A stretch of 64,000 nt of DNA from Muribaculaceae bacterium (GTDB lineage: Bacteria > Bacteroidota > Bacteroidia > Bacteroidales > Muribaculaceae): the NCBI GenBank assembly GCA_017553785.1, contig JAFZKD010000043.1:1-64000 (forward strand). The letters are read 5' to 3'. Shown here piece by piece: positions 47,598 through 58,800 of the stretch. Each line of letters opens with the position of its first letter. Position 1 is the first letter of the stretch. The notes beneath the pieces were generated by a model. The model was not told the origin of the DNA, ran no database searches, and was given only the letters and a program-made list of their open reading frames with translations. A program made the translations under genes and the position numbers.

Positions 47598-47628
47598 CAA
47601 ATGTACTTTTAAAATATTTCATGAACAA
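47598..47628 (-). promoter_or_regulatory. Promoter of the DUF6377 regulator
   Basis: On the minus strand TTG (47626-47628), 20 bases, TACATTTG (47598-47605). Confidence 0.6.
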
Positions 47629-47812
47629 CAAAAATGGGCAAAATATTGACATTATTTACCATTTCCGTAAATAATTGAGGCTATATTTTAACCACTTTTT
47701 AACGATTGATATATTCTTGTAAATAATTATTTATCAATTTATTACAAAAAATCATCGGCCAAAAACGTCCACTTTTTTGTTTTTGGGCAGAACAACACAT
47801 CTTATATTAGCT

Positions 47813-47820
47813 TAAATTTG
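47813..47820 (+). promoter_or_regulatory. -7 element of the susC operon
   Basis: TAAATTTG followed by about 100 bases of leader. No good -33 TTTG was found at the expected distance, consistent with a promoter that needs an activator. Confidence 0.5.
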
Positions 47821-47924
47821 CGATGTGGACGGACCCATGATTCAGGATCGCAAGCCACCAATCCAGATAAATGACAATATGTAGTTAACCAATTCAATAT
47901 TTTTATTAAACCAAACATTGTGAC

Positions 47925-50900
47925 ATGAAAGAGAAAAGATTACTTTCACTGCTGTTGACAGTCATGCTGTCCATAGCGGCATTTGCACAAAACCAGACCT
48001 TCACGGGTACTGTCGTTGATCCTGGCGGCGAACCCGTGATTGGTGCCACGATTGTGCAAAAGGGAACGTCGAACACGGTAGTAACCGACTTCGACGGCAA
48101 TTTCTCCATCAATGCGCCCAAGGGTGCTGAGCTGGAAATCACGTATGTAGGCTTTGGCAAGCAGACTGTGCTTGCTGGCGACAACATGTACATTACCATC
48201 ACCGAGGACGCCGAGTTGCTTAACGAGGTGGTCGTGATCGGTTATGGTGTACAGAAAAAGAGCGTTGTGACGGCCTCTATTGCCAAGGTGTCCTCCGAGG
48301 ACCTGGCCGGAAAGACCCGTCTGCGCGCCGAGGATGCCCTGAAGGGCCTGGCCGCAGGTGTCAACGTCACTTCCTCATCTGGTCAGCCTGGTGCCCAGTC
48401 GATGATCCGCATTCGCGGTATCGGTACCATCAACAACTCTAATCCCCTCTACATCATTGACGGCATGCCCACCGACCAGTATGGTATGGAGAGCGTCAAC
48501 CCCAATGATATAGAGAGTATGGAGGTGTTGAAGGATGCCGCTTCGGGTGCCATCTACGGTGCACGCGCTGCCAACGGTGTGATCCTCGTGACGACCAAGA
48601 AAGGCCGGATGGGCAAAGCCAACATCAACTACGGTTTCTCATATGGCTGGCAAAGTCCTTGGCGTTACCGCGACGTGACCGGTGCCACCGACTACGCAAT
48701 TCTGCAAAACGAGCGCCGCGTGCAAAACGGTTTGGCTCCGCTCTATCAGGACCCCTATAACCTGAAGGACGCCAACGGCGACCAGATTGTCGGTTTCGGT
48801 ACCGACTGGCAGAAACTGCTCTTCAACGATAATGCTCCCATCGTGCAGCATGATCTTAGCATCAGCGGTGCTTCCGAGAAGGTGAACTACTACCTCTCGT
48901 TGGGTTACTTCACCCAGGACGGTATCGTGGGCGGTAACTACGGCCAATCGAATTATGATCGTTTGACCATCCGCTCCAACAACCAGTTCAACCTCTTAGA
49001 CGCCACCCATGAGCGCAATTTCCTGAACAAGCTGGACTTGGGCGCGAACCTCTCATATATGCGCGTGCACAGCACAGGCATTGATGCCAACTCCACTTGG
49101 GGTTCACCTCTGGGATCAGCCCTCTATCTCGCTCCCACCCTGCCCGTTACCCTTAGGGGTGCGGTAGCTCAGGAGATGATAGACCGCTACAGCGCCTACG
49201 ATCTCTACTACGATGAGAACGGCAATCCTTACACGATTCCCGGCTTTATTGGCAGCTATCAGGAGCAGAACAACCCCATCGCCATCATGCAGGGCAATCC
49301 CACCAAGAACTGGAGCCACAAATTCATGCCCAAGTTCTCTATTGACCTGCAACTGTACGACGCGCTGAAGTATCATTTCACCTACAGCGCCGAACTCTCA
49401 TTCTGGGGATATGACGCTGCTACCCTGCAAAAGTATTACCTCTCGGGCAATAACAATGCCGACCACACATCAGCCACAGCATTCAAGGGAAACAACAACA
49501 CTTGGCAGGTGGAGAACACCATCACCTACGACAAGATATTCGGCAAGCACACCATCGGCGTAGTTCTCGGCCAGAGTGCCTTGAAGTTCAAGGGTGATGA
49601 GCTGGGCGGTTCACATTGGAACCTCGTGAATGTCAACAAGCCGTCAATCAACTACACCACCGGTGGCGATCTTGAGATCAGCACCGACGCTGACGGCAAG
49701 ATGACCGGAGCCAAGAGCCTGATAGGCGTTTGGGGCGGACCATACACCGAGCACCGCCTGTCGTCACTCTTCGCGCGTGTCAGCTACAACTACGATGAGC
49801 GTTACATGTTCCAAGCCACCGTCCGTCGCGACGGATCGAGCCGTTTCGGTTCAAACCACAAGTATGGTGTATTCCCCTCTTTCTCAGTTGGTTGGAATAT
49901 CATTAATGAGAATTTCATGGAGGATTACCGTGACTGGATGAACAACATGAAGCTGCGTTTCAGCTGGGGTAAGAACGGTAACGACAATATCGGTGACTTC
50001 GCTTACACCACACTGACAGCACTGGGCAACACCAGTAACTACTACTTCGGACAGACAGCAGCCATGGTCTATGGTTCCAAGGCCAATCGTCTTGCCAATG
50101 AAGACCTGAAATGGGAGGAGAGCGAGCAGACCAACGTCGGCCTTGACCTTGGTTTCTGGAACAACAAGTTGACCTTTAGCGTTGACTACTACATCAAGAA
50201 GACCAATGGCATGATCATTGAGATGCCCATCCCGAGCTACGTCGGCGAGGCCCGTCCGTTGGCCAACGTCGGTGATATGGAAAACAGCGGTGTCGAGTTC
50301 GAGCTTGGTTACAGGTGGAACATCGCCGATGCCCACTTCTCGGTGAAGGGTAACGCATCTTATCTCAAGAACGAATTGAAGAACCTGGGTAACGACACCG
50401 GTTTCCTGAACTACGGCATCAGCCAGTTCAGCGATGGTGGCACACGCGCCGAGAACGGCCAACCCTTCCCCTTCTTCTACGGCTACAAGACCGACGGTAT
50501 CCTGCAGAACATGGCTGAGGCTCAAGCCTATAACGCCATGTACGGCACCTCGTCAAATCCTGGTGACTTCCGCTTTGTGGACACCAACGGCGACGGTAAG
50601 ATCAACAGTGACGACCGCACTAACATCGGTAACGGTGTGCCCGACTGGACCTTCGGTCTGACCTTCGACGTGGACTGGAAAGGCTTTGACTTTGGCGTGT
50701 TCTTCCAGGGCGTGAAAGGTGCTGACGTGTTCGACGCCACCTACCGCCAGGACATCGCATCGGGTAACTATCCCACTTGGGTGCTCCAGCGCTGGACCGG
50801 TGAGGGCACAAGCAACACCGTGCCTACCCTCGGTGACTCCAAGAACTGGGTTTGTAGCGACATGTACATCCAGGATGGCAGCTATCTGCGCCTGAAGAAC

Positions 50901-51113
50901 ATCACCTTGGGCTACACCCTGCATCCTTACCTGACAAACAAGATCGGCATCAGCCGTCTGCGCATCTACGGCCGTGCCGAGAACCTCTTTACCTGGACCA
51001 AGTACTGGGGCTTCGATCCTGAGATCGGCTCCGGTTCCACCAGCCTCGGAGTGGACTACGGTGTCTATCCGCAGGCACGCACCTATGCTGTCGGATTCAA
51101 CATCTCATTCTAA
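47925..51113 (+). CDS. susC: SusC-like TonB-dependent outer-membrane transporter
   Basis: 1062 residues. Signal peptide (about 1-22), carboxypeptidase-regulatory-like beta domain (about 25-100, FTGTVVDPGGEPVIGATI), TonB-box/plug start (VVIGYGVQKKSVVTASIAKV), and a 22-stranded barrel ending ARTYAVGFNISF with C-terminal Phe. It imports oligosaccharides with SusD. Predicted cargo from linked enzymes is a beta-glucan. First gene of susC-susD-SGBP-GH16-GH5/GH3. Confidence 0.97.
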   Translation: MKEKRLLSLLLTVMLSIAAFAQNQTFTGTVVDPGGEPVIGATIVQKGTSNTVVTDFDGNFSINAPKGAELEITYVGFGKQTVLAGDNMYITITEDAELLNEVVVIGYGVQKKSVVTASIAKVSSEDLAGKTRLRAEDALKGLAAGVNVTSSSGQPGAQSMIRIRGIGTINNSNPLYIIDGMPTDQYGMESVNPNDIESMEVLKDAASGAIYGARAANGVILVTTKKGRMGKANINYGFSYGWQSPWRYRDVTGATDYAILQNERRVQNGLAPLYQDPYNLKDANGDQIVGFGTDWQKLLFNDNAPIVQHDLSISGASEKVNYYLSLGYFTQDGIVGGNYGQSNYDRLTIRSNNQFNLLDATHERNFLNKLDLGANLSYMRVHSTGIDANSTWGSPLGSALYLAPTLPVTLRGAVAQEMIDRYSAYDLYYDENGNPYTIPGFIGSYQEQNNPIAIMQGNPTKNWSHKFMPKFSIDLQLYDALKYHFTYSAELSFWGYDAATLQKYYLSGNNNADHTSATAFKGNNNTWQVENTITYDKIFGKHTIGVVLGQSALKFKGDELGGSHWNLVNVNKPSINYTTGGDLEISTDADGKMTGAKSLIGVWGGPYTEHRLSSLFARVSYNYDERYMFQATVRRDGSSRFGSNHKYGVFPSFSVGWNIINENFMEDYRDWMNNMKLRFSWGKNGNDNIGDFAYTTLTALGNTSNYYFGQTAAMVYGSKANRLANEDLKWEESEQTNVGLDLGFWNNKLTFSVDYYIKKTNGMIIEMPIPSYVGEARPLANVGDMENSGVEFELGYRWNIADAHFSVKGNASYLKNELKNLGNDTGFLNYGISQFSDGGTRAENGQPFPFFYGYKTDGILQNMAEAQAYNAMYGTSSNPGDFRFVDTNGDGKINSDDRTNIGNGVPDWTFGLTFDVDWKGFDFGVFFQGVKGADVFDATYRQDIASGNYPTWVLQRWTGEGTSNTVPTLGDSKNWVCSDMYIQDGSYLRLKNITLGYTLHPYLTNKIGISRLRIYGRAENLFTWTKYWGFDPEIGSGSTSLGVDYGVYPQARTYAVGFNISF

Positions 51114-51134
51114 CTTTTCTAAAAGAATAATAAT

Positions 51135-52736
51135 ATGAAGAAGCATATTTGTATAAATTTGGCTGCACCTCAGCTATTGAAAAAAGTTTTCATGGCGTTC
51201 GGTTTGCACAAATTTTCAATCATAGCAGGTTTTTGCGCAGCATTCTTTGTACTGACTTCCTGCAGCGACGATTTTCTTGAGGTGAAGAACCCGACGGGTG
51301 AGCCTCTTGAGGAATATTACACCACTGAGGCCACCCTCAACGAGGCCCTCACTGCGGCCTATGCTCCCCTGCACTGGCCCGATTGGGACGGCTCGGCCTA
51401 TAACGACCTGACTGTTGATGGCGAAATCATGGGCGACGACTTCTGGGTAGGCGGTGCCGATAACACCGACAACCAGCACTGGCACCGTCTGTTCAACTTC
51501 GCAGCCGACGGCAACAACACGCTTGCCACCCTCTGGGGCGACTTCTTCAGCGGCATCAAGCGTTGCAACGACGCCATCAAGTATTCTACATGGGAAGGCG
51601 AAGCCAGTGCTGACTTCCGCCGTTCGATGGAGATGCAGGCCCGCTTGTTGCGCGTGTACTATTATAATATCCTGTGGCACTACTACGGCAACGTTCCTTT
51701 CTATCTGGAGAACCTGTCGCTGCCCTATACTGCTCCGCAGATGAGTGCCGATGAGATTTACAACCAGCTCTTGCCCGAACTTGAGGAGATTATCGCCTCT
51801 GGTGTGCTCCCCATGCGTTGGCCCAATTCCGAGGCTGGTCGTGTGAGCCAGGCGTTTGCCTACATGCTCTATGCCGAGATGGTGATGTACCAGAACGACA
51901 ACAGCCGTTATGCTCAGGCCCTCGGCTACATGAAGCAGATCATTGCTGACAGCAACTATAAGCTCAATCCCAGTTTCTATGACCTGTGGCAAGAAAGTGG
52001 CGAGTGGTGCTCCGAGAGTATCTTCGAGATTAACTACAATGACGACCAGGCTCAGCGCGACTGGGGTACTCCCCTTGCTGCCGGTGGTACCGTATTCCCC
52101 ACCCTGTGTTCACCCAACGGTTGGGGTGGCGGCGAAGGCTGGGACAGCGGTAACGACGGCTGGGGCTTCCTGCCCATGCGCATCGAGGCTTACAACATGT
52201 ATGCCGAGGGCGACCTGCGTCGTGACGTCACCTGCTGGGATGTGCGCGGCTACAGCTACACCGAGCGTTATCAGGACACCCACATCTGGCACGGCAAGTA
52301 CCGTCCGCAGACTGCCAACAATCAGGACTGCCCGACGTCCAAAAACTTGAACTACAATAACAACAAGCGCATCTATCGCTATGCCGAGACCCTACTGAAT
52401 GCTGCCGAGCTGATTCTCCAAACCGGAGGCAGTGTTGCCGAGGCTGCAGGTTATGTGAATGAGGTGCGCGCCCGTGCAGGACTTCCTGCTCTCAACGGTG
52501 TCACCATCGACGACATCCTCACCGAGCGTCACCTGGAATTCTGCGGCGAGGGCAAGCGCTACTTTGACCTTGTGCGTGCCGAGGGCATCGCCGGTGCCAC
52601 TCAGAAGGCTTCTACCGTATTGGTTCCTGACAGCTATGGCTATCGCACCAACAGCTGGACTCCGAGCAAGAAGTATATCCCCCTGGCACAGTCCGAACTC
52701 GATGCTGATCCCACACTGGTTCAGAATAACTATTGA
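51135..52736 (+). CDS. susD: SusD/RagB-like glycan-binding lipoprotein
   Basis: 533 residues with a lipoprotein signal (FFVLTSC, Cys near 43). A long N-terminal extension precedes it; a start at the internal ATG (MAFGLHKFS) is possible. The SusD fold is shown by SAYNDLTVDGEIMGDDFW, helical TPR-like segments, and the C-terminal KRYFDLVRAEG...YIPLAQSELDADPTLVQNNY tail typical of RagB. It caps the SusC channel at the cell surface. Confidence 0.95.
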   Translation: MKKHICINLAAPQLLKKVFMAFGLHKFSIIAGFCAAFFVLTSCSDDFLEVKNPTGEPLEEYYTTEATLNEALTAAYAPLHWPDWDGSAYNDLTVDGEIMGDDFWVGGADNTDNQHWHRLFNFAADGNNTLATLWGDFFSGIKRCNDAIKYSTWEGEASADFRRSMEMQARLLRVYYYNILWHYYGNVPFYLENLSLPYTAPQMSADEIYNQLLPELEEIIASGVLPMRWPNSEAGRVSQAFAYMLYAEMVMYQNDNSRYAQALGYMKQIIADSNYKLNPSFYDLWQESGEWCSESIFEINYNDDQAQRDWGTPLAAGGTVFPTLCSPNGWGGGEGWDSGNDGWGFLPMRIEAYNMYAEGDLRRDVTCWDVRGYSYTERYQDTHIWHGKYRPQTANNQDCPTSKNLNYNNNKRIYRYAETLLNAAELILQTGGSVAEAAGYVNEVRARAGLPALNGVTIDDILTERHLEFCGEGKRYFDLVRAEGIAGATQKASTVLVPDSYGYRTNSWTPSKKYIPLAQSELDADPTLVQNNY

Positions 52737-52775
52737 TTTGATAAATTAGAAATCAGTAATTAGAAATTAGATATT

Positions 52776-54716
52776 ATGATTACCAAGATAAACAAAAGAA
52801 GTGCAATAACGTTTTTGGGTTATTGTTTATTGGCTGTTGTTTTCACGGCCTGCTCGCCCGATGATTTCTTCGGTGCAGACCCTGACGGACTGCCCACGGT
52901 GAGCGGTATTGACTTCGATCTTTCCGTTGACCAGGAGACCAACCAGATGATAGCCAGCTACACACCGCAACCCGGCACCTATCCTATCTGGATCCTTGAC
53001 GGAACGTCCTATTCTACCCTGCAGGAAGTAGGTTACAAGAACAACGAGGCAGGCACTCACACCATCGAGCTGCGCCTGGGCAACCGCAACGGCATCAGCC
53101 AGACAGGTATCAAAAAGGAATACACCTTCAACGAGTCAAAGATTGACTATACTAATGACTTCCGCCGCATCACCGAGAAGGAGTGGCGCTTCGACCACAA
53201 GGAACCGGCCCACTTGGGCTGCGGTCCTGCCGGCACAGCCGGTAACGGATGGTGGTCGGCCCAACCTGATGAGAAGAAGGACTTTGGTATGTATGACGAC
53301 CGCATTTCCTTTACTGCCGAGACCCGCAAGGGTGGTACCTACTTTTACAATGCCGGTGAAGACGGTCTGACCTACGTGAACACCGGAACCACCAAGTGGG
53401 GCCATCAGGATGCAGACTGGGATGCCAACATCGGCAACCAGACCAGCTCCTGGAGTTTCGAGGAGTATGACTGGGAAGATGCCGACGGCAATGTGAGCAA
53501 GCAGACCTATATCCAGCTCGCTCCTAACACCCTTTTCCCGTACATCAGCTCAGATGCCCAGTATGAGAACCCGCGTTTCCGCATCGAGACGCTGACGGCC
53601 AAGAAGATGGTCCTCGTGTACGATGCACCCGACCGTGGTATCGCATGGCGCTTTATCTTCACCAGCGAGGATGAAGAGAAGGGCTTCACTGGTTTTGATC
53701 CCAACAGTGATTTCAACATGTGGAAGAACGTGGAATACAACATGTTCTTCTGGTACGCTCCAGGATGGTCACAGATTGCCGACCCGAGCTTTGAGGCCAA
53801 TGGTAATGACTATACCATCTTCCTGCCCGAGGCCACGACCGACCAGTGGCAGGCCCAGATGGCCTTCAAGACCACCAACATCTCCACCTCGGCAGACCAC
53901 AACTATGACTTCTCCTGCATCCTCAATAGTGATAAGGACCTGAACGGCGTCACCGTGAAGCTCGTGATGGATGGCGATGACAACGTCTTCTATTTCACCG
54001 ACCGCATCGACTTGAAGGCTGGTCAGGACTACATCTTCTGGAAGAGCGACATGCCCGGTATCGACATGGAGCGCGTGAACCTCTTCTTCGATTTCGGTGG
54101 ATGCCAAGCAGGTACAACTGTCAACATCTCCAACATCGTGCTGAAGGATCATGCCAATGACGACGGAACCGTTCTGCCCAGTGTTGAGCCCACGCCTACT
54201 GTAGAATGGGTTGATGTCAATTCACCCGACAACCTTGGTGCTGGTTTCAATACGGCAGGAACCTTGAGTTTCTGGTGGGCTGACGCTGGTTGGTCACAGA
54301 TTGAGGATCCGCAGTTCTCCTTTGCTAACGGTGTCTATACCATTAAGGCCAACGATGCCACTTTCTTTGAGTGGCAGGCTCAGTGCGCCATCAATGGGGT
54401 TCCCCTGCACATCGAGAAAGGCCAGGCCTATGATGTGTCGGTGACCATCAACACCAATATGGAGTTGGGCCGTTGCACCGTCAAGGTCAACAAGGATCCT
54501 GATGTCACCAACGATCCCAACACGTTGTGTTACAAGGGCGACTTCGCCCTTGAGGATGGTGAGAATGTGCTTACGTTCATCGGCGTCGTTGCCAAGAACG
54601 GCGGCGAGGAAATCGAATTTGATCAGGGTAAATTTATCTTTGATTTCGGCGGTTGCCCCGAAGGTTTCGAGGCCAAGATCAGTAAGATCATTATTCAAAA
54701 GCACAAATCTGAATAA
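52776..54716 (+). CDS. Surface glycan-binding lipoprotein (SusE/F position) with two tandem related domains
   Basis: 646 residues. Lipobox FTAC (Cys near 26). A PKD/Ig-like part (about 30-115) is followed by a beta-rich segment with PAHLGCGPAGTAGNGWWSA. Two similar C-terminal domains begin with APGWSQIADPSF and AGWSQIEDPQFSF, each followed by TDQWQAQ or EWQAQ, indicating an internal duplication of a carbohydrate-binding beta-sandwich. Conserved tryptophans are likely glycan platforms. No enzyme motifs. Confidence 0.82.
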   Translation: MITKINKRSAITFLGYCLLAVVFTACSPDDFFGADPDGLPTVSGIDFDLSVDQETNQMIASYTPQPGTYPIWILDGTSYSTLQEVGYKNNEAGTHTIELRLGNRNGISQTGIKKEYTFNESKIDYTNDFRRITEKEWRFDHKEPAHLGCGPAGTAGNGWWSAQPDEKKDFGMYDDRISFTAETRKGGTYFYNAGEDGLTYVNTGTTKWGHQDADWDANIGNQTSSWSFEEYDWEDADGNVSKQTYIQLAPNTLFPYISSDAQYENPRFRIETLTAKKMVLVYDAPDRGIAWRFIFTSEDEEKGFTGFDPNSDFNMWKNVEYNMFFWYAPGWSQIADPSFEANGNDYTIFLPEATTDQWQAQMAFKTTNISTSADHNYDFSCILNSDKDLNGVTVKLVMDGDDNVFYFTDRIDLKAGQDYIFWKSDMPGIDMERVNLFFDFGGCQAGTTVNISNIVLKDHANDDGTVLPSVEPTPTVEWVDVNSPDNLGAGFNTAGTLSFWWADAGWSQIEDPQFSFANGVYTIKANDATFFEWQAQCAINGVPLHIEKGQAYDVSVTINTNMELGRCTVKVNKDPDVTNDPNTLCYKGDFALEDGENVLTFIGVVAKNGGEEIEFDQGKFIFDFGGCPEGFEAKISKIIIQKHKSE

Positions 54717-54727
54717 GTTCCCGAATA

Positions 54728-55828
54728 ATGAAGAGATTCATGATTCATACACTTTTGCTATCTCTTGCCGTAGCCCTTTGGGGCTGCGGCGGGGACAGCG
54801 ATGAGCCGCAACAGGCGGTGACGATCACCATCTCGCAGGAGAACATCTCGGTCCCTGCTGGTGGCGGGACGTATATTGTCAATGTCACCACCACAGGCAA
54901 AGAATGGGGAGCCTATGCTGACCAGGATTTCATCACCATCGAAACGAAGAACTCCACGTCAAAGTCAGGCACTCTGACTGTCACGGTGTCGGCCAATCCG
55001 ATGACCTCGACCCGAACTGGCGCTATTACCGTCATGTCAGGGTCAGCGCGCAAGACCATCTCCGTCATGCAAGAAGCCTCAGCCGAGTCTGCATACTATG
55101 CCCCCGAGGGCTATAGTCTGGTTTGGCACGACGAGTTTGACAAAGGCTCAGAACTGAATGGCGATGACTGGGTCCATGAGGTGCAAGGCTCTGGCTGGGT
55201 GAACCATGAGCTGCAGAACTATGTGAATCATAAGACTCCTGGTGGAGCACTTGTCACCGAGGTGAGGAACGGCCATCTGCGCATCACCGCGCTTAAGGAG
55301 AACGGCAAGGTTTACTCGGGACGCGTTTACGCCAAGCGTAACCAGGGCTGGAGGTATGGCTACATTGAGGCCAGCATCAAGTTGCCCACGGGCAAAGGTA
55401 CCTGGCCTGCATTCTGGATGATGCCTGTCAACTTCAAGTCATGGCCTGATGACGGCGAGATCGACATCATGGAAGAGGTGGGCTACCATCCCGACTATGT
55501 ATCTTCAAGCCTGCACGCTAAATCGCATGTCCACTCCAACGGCACTCAAGTGACCCACGAGATGTACTGCAAGGGCGCCGAAGGCGAGTTCCACACCTAT
55601 GCCATGGAATGGACGGCCGAGAATATCACTACCTATGTTGACGGCAAGGTGCAACTAAGCTACAACAACCGTGGCCTAGGTCGTGACGACTGGCCCTATG
55701 ACGACCCCTTCTACATCATCTTCAACCTCGCTTGGGGTGGCGACTGGGGAGGCGCTCAAGGTGTTGACGAGAGTGCCCTGCCCGTTACCATGGAGGTGGA
55801 CTACGTGCGCGTGTTCCAAAAGAAGTAA
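54728..55828 (+). CDS. GH16 endo-beta-glucanase lipoprotein with N-terminal BACON-like domain
   Basis: 366 residues. The lipoprotein signal has ALWGC with Cys20. A BACON-like beta domain (about 30-118, WGAYADQDFITIETKN) precedes GH16 (about 124-366). The catalytic motif GEIDIMEE gives nucleophile Glu244, Asp246 and acid/base Glu249. VNHELQNYV is typical of GH16_3 laminarinases. Predicted to cut beta-1,3- or mixed beta-1,3/1,4-glucan at the cell surface. The gene lies 11 bases after the binding protein. Confidence 0.93.
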   Translation: MKRFMIHTLLLSLAVALWGCGGDSDEPQQAVTITISQENISVPAGGGTYIVNVTTTGKEWGAYADQDFITIETKNSTSKSGTLTVTVSANPMTSTRTGAITVMSGSARKTISVMQEASAESAYYAPEGYSLVWHDEFDKGSELNGDDWVHEVQGSGWVNHELQNYVNHKTPGGALVTEVRNGHLRITALKENGKVYSGRVYAKRNQGWRYGYIEASIKLPTGKGTWPAFWMMPVNFKSWPDDGEIDIMEEVGYHPDYVSSSLHAKSHVHSNGTQVTHEMYCKGAEGEFHTYAMEWTAENITTYVDGKVQLSYNNRGLGRDDWPYDDPFYIIFNLAWGGDWGGAQGVDESALPVTMEVDYVRVFQKK

Positions 55829-55849
55829 CCGTTTAACCTAAATGACACT

Positions 55850-58800
55850 ATGAGAGAATTTATATTGATAATACTCTCTCTTGTTTTAGCCTTGGGGCTT
55901 CAGGCGAAGCCCCAAGACAAATTCGTCCGTGTGGAGGGAGTCAACCTGGTGAAGCCTAACGGCGAGAAGCTTTACATCCAGGGCACGAACCTAGGTAACT
56001 GGCTCAACCCTGAGGGCTATATGTTCGGCTTCAGCAAGACCAACTCACCCTGGATGATTGACCTGATGATCAAGGAGGCAGTGGGACCTGACTTCGCAGC
56101 CGACTTCTGGCGCAAGTTCAAGGACAACTACATCACCCGCGCCGACATCAATTTCATCGCCCGCCAAGGAGCGAACACCATCCGTCTGCCTTTCAACTAC
56201 CGGCTCTTCACCGATGAGGACTATATGGGTCGTTCACGGGAGCAGGACGGGTTCGCCCGCATCGACTCGGTCGTGAACTGGTGCCGCGCCGCGGGCCTGT
56301 ACCTGATTCTTGACATGCATGACTGTCCGGGCGGACAGACGGGCGACAACATCGACGACGGCCACGGCTATCCATGGCTGTTTGAGAGCGAGCCCAGCCA
56401 GCAACTATTCATCGACATCTGGCAACGCATCGCTGCCCGCTACAAGGACGAGCCGGTGATCCTGGGCTATGAGCTGATGAATGAGCCGATCGCCCATTAC
56501 TTCGAGAATAAAGAGGATCTGAACAAGAAACTCGAGCCACTGTATAAGCTGACCGTCATGGCAATCCGCCAGGTGGACACCAACCACGTGATTCTGTTGG
56601 GCGGTGCCCGTTGGAACTCCGATTTCTACATGTTCAGCGACTGGAAATTCGATGACAACATCATGTACACCTGCCACCGCTATGGCGGCGAAGCTACGTC
56701 CGAGGCCATTAAGGATTACATTGATTTCCGAGACAAGACGGGCCTGCCCATGTATATGGGCGAGACGGGACATAACACCAACGAGTGGCAGGCGCAACTG
56801 GTGGATGTGATGAAGCAGGCCAACATCGGCTACACATTCTGGCCCTACAAGAAGATTGACGGCTCATGCATGATGGGCATCACCCGACCCGCAATGTGGG
56901 ACAGCATCGTGGTGAAGTATTCCGAGGCTTCCCGCGCCACCTATAAGGAGTTGCGCGAGGCTCGTCCCGACCAGGCAGAGTTCCGCAACCTGCTGATGCA
57001 GTATGCCGAGAACAGCCGCTTTGAGCACTGCACACCGCAAATGGACTACATCCAATCATTGGGGCTGAACAGGCAGACGCCGCTCTATCTTGACGAGACC
57101 TTACCCATCGAGACGCGCGTCGAGGATGCGCTCTCGCGCATGACGCTTGACGAGAAAATCGCAGTCATCCATGCACAGAGCAAGTTCTCTTCCCCCGGCG
57201 TGAAGCGGTTGGGATTTCCTGACTTCTGGACCGATGACGGACCTCACGGCGTGCGCCCCGATGTGCTGTGGGACGAATGGGAGCAGGCCGGACAGACCAA
57301 TGACTCCTGTGTGGCCTTCCCTGCCCTGACTTGCCTCGCCGCCTCATGGAATCCCGACCTGGCACGCCTCTATGGCCGCAGTTTAGGAGAAGAGGCACGC
57401 TATCGTGGCAAGGATATGATCCTGGGACCCGGCATGAACATCAACCGAAACCCGTTGAACGGCCGCAACTTTGAGTACTTGGGTGAAGACCCGCTGTTGG
57501 CATCGCGTATAGTGGTTCCTTACATTCAGGGCCTGCAGAGCACGGGTACGGCAGCATGCGCCAAGCACTTCTGCCTCAACAATGATGAAGAGTTCCGCCA
57601 TCAGGTCAATGTCATCGTGAGCGACCGCGCGTTGCGCGAGATTTACCTGCCTGCGTTCGAGGCTGCCGTCAAGGAAGGCCACGTTTGGGGCATTATGGGC
57701 TCCTACAACCTGTACAAGAACCAGCATTGCTGCCACAATGAATACACGCTTAACCAGATACTGAAAGGTGACTGGAATTATGATGGCGTAGTAGTCAGTG
57801 ACTGGGGTGGTGCGCACAATACTGAGCAGGCTGTGATGAATGGCCTGGACATGGAGTTCGGCAGTTGGACTGACGGTCTGGCATGGGGTGCCAGCAACGC
57901 CTATGACTCCTACTACATGGCAATGCCCTACAAGAAACTGATTCAGGAAGGCAAGTTCACGACCAGTGAACTCGACGAAAAGGTAAGCCGTGTGCTGCGA
58001 CTGTTCTTCCGTACCACGATGAGCGACAAACGCGCCCGTGGTTTCCTGTGCAGCGAGGCTCATTATGACGCAGCGCTGAAGATTGCCCAAGACGGAATCG
58101 TACTGCTGCAGAACAAGCGCAATGTGCTACCCATCGACATCAGCCACACTAAGAAAGTGCTCGTCGTTGGCGAGAATGCCATCAAGATGATGACCGTCGG
58201 CGGCGGCAGCAGCTCGCTCAAGGCACAGCACGAGATTTTGCCGCTTGACGGTCTCAAGAAGCGTCTGGCAGGCACTGGCATTGAGGTAGATTATGCCCGT
58301 GGTTATGTAGGTGACACTACAGGCAACTACAATGGTGTGACCACTGGTCAAATGCTTGTGGACAACCGTCCCGCCAGCGAACTCATCACCGAAGCCGTTG
58401 CCAAGGCTAAAGATGCCGATTATGTTATCATCTTCGGCGGCCTGAACAAGAGCGATTATCAGGATGCCGAGGGCCATGACCGCAAACACATGGACATGCC
58501 CTACGGCCAGGACGCGCTCGTTGAGGCGTTGGCTGGCGTGAATAAGAACGTCGTGTTCGTTAACATCTCGGGTGATGCTGTGGCAATGCCATGGCGTGAC
58601 AAAGTCGCTGCAATCGTGCAGGGCTGGTTCATTGGCAGCGAGGCCGGAACAGCATTCGCCAGTGTACTCGTGGGTGATGTGAATCCCTCAGGCAAACTGC
58701 CTTTCACTTGGACAAACAGTCTCAATGAACTGGGCGCTCACGCATTGGAATCCTACCCTGGAACATGGCGTCCCGACCACAAAATCATTGACGAGGAATA

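Larger units (their letters stand above)
47569..47924. other. Divergent intergenic region of the polysaccharide locus
   Basis: 356 bases with the regulator promoter (47598-47628), AT-rich sequence, and the susC -7 element (47813-47820) with a leader of about 100 bases. Any operator of the regulator should lie here; I did not identify a clear repeat. Confidence 0.6.
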
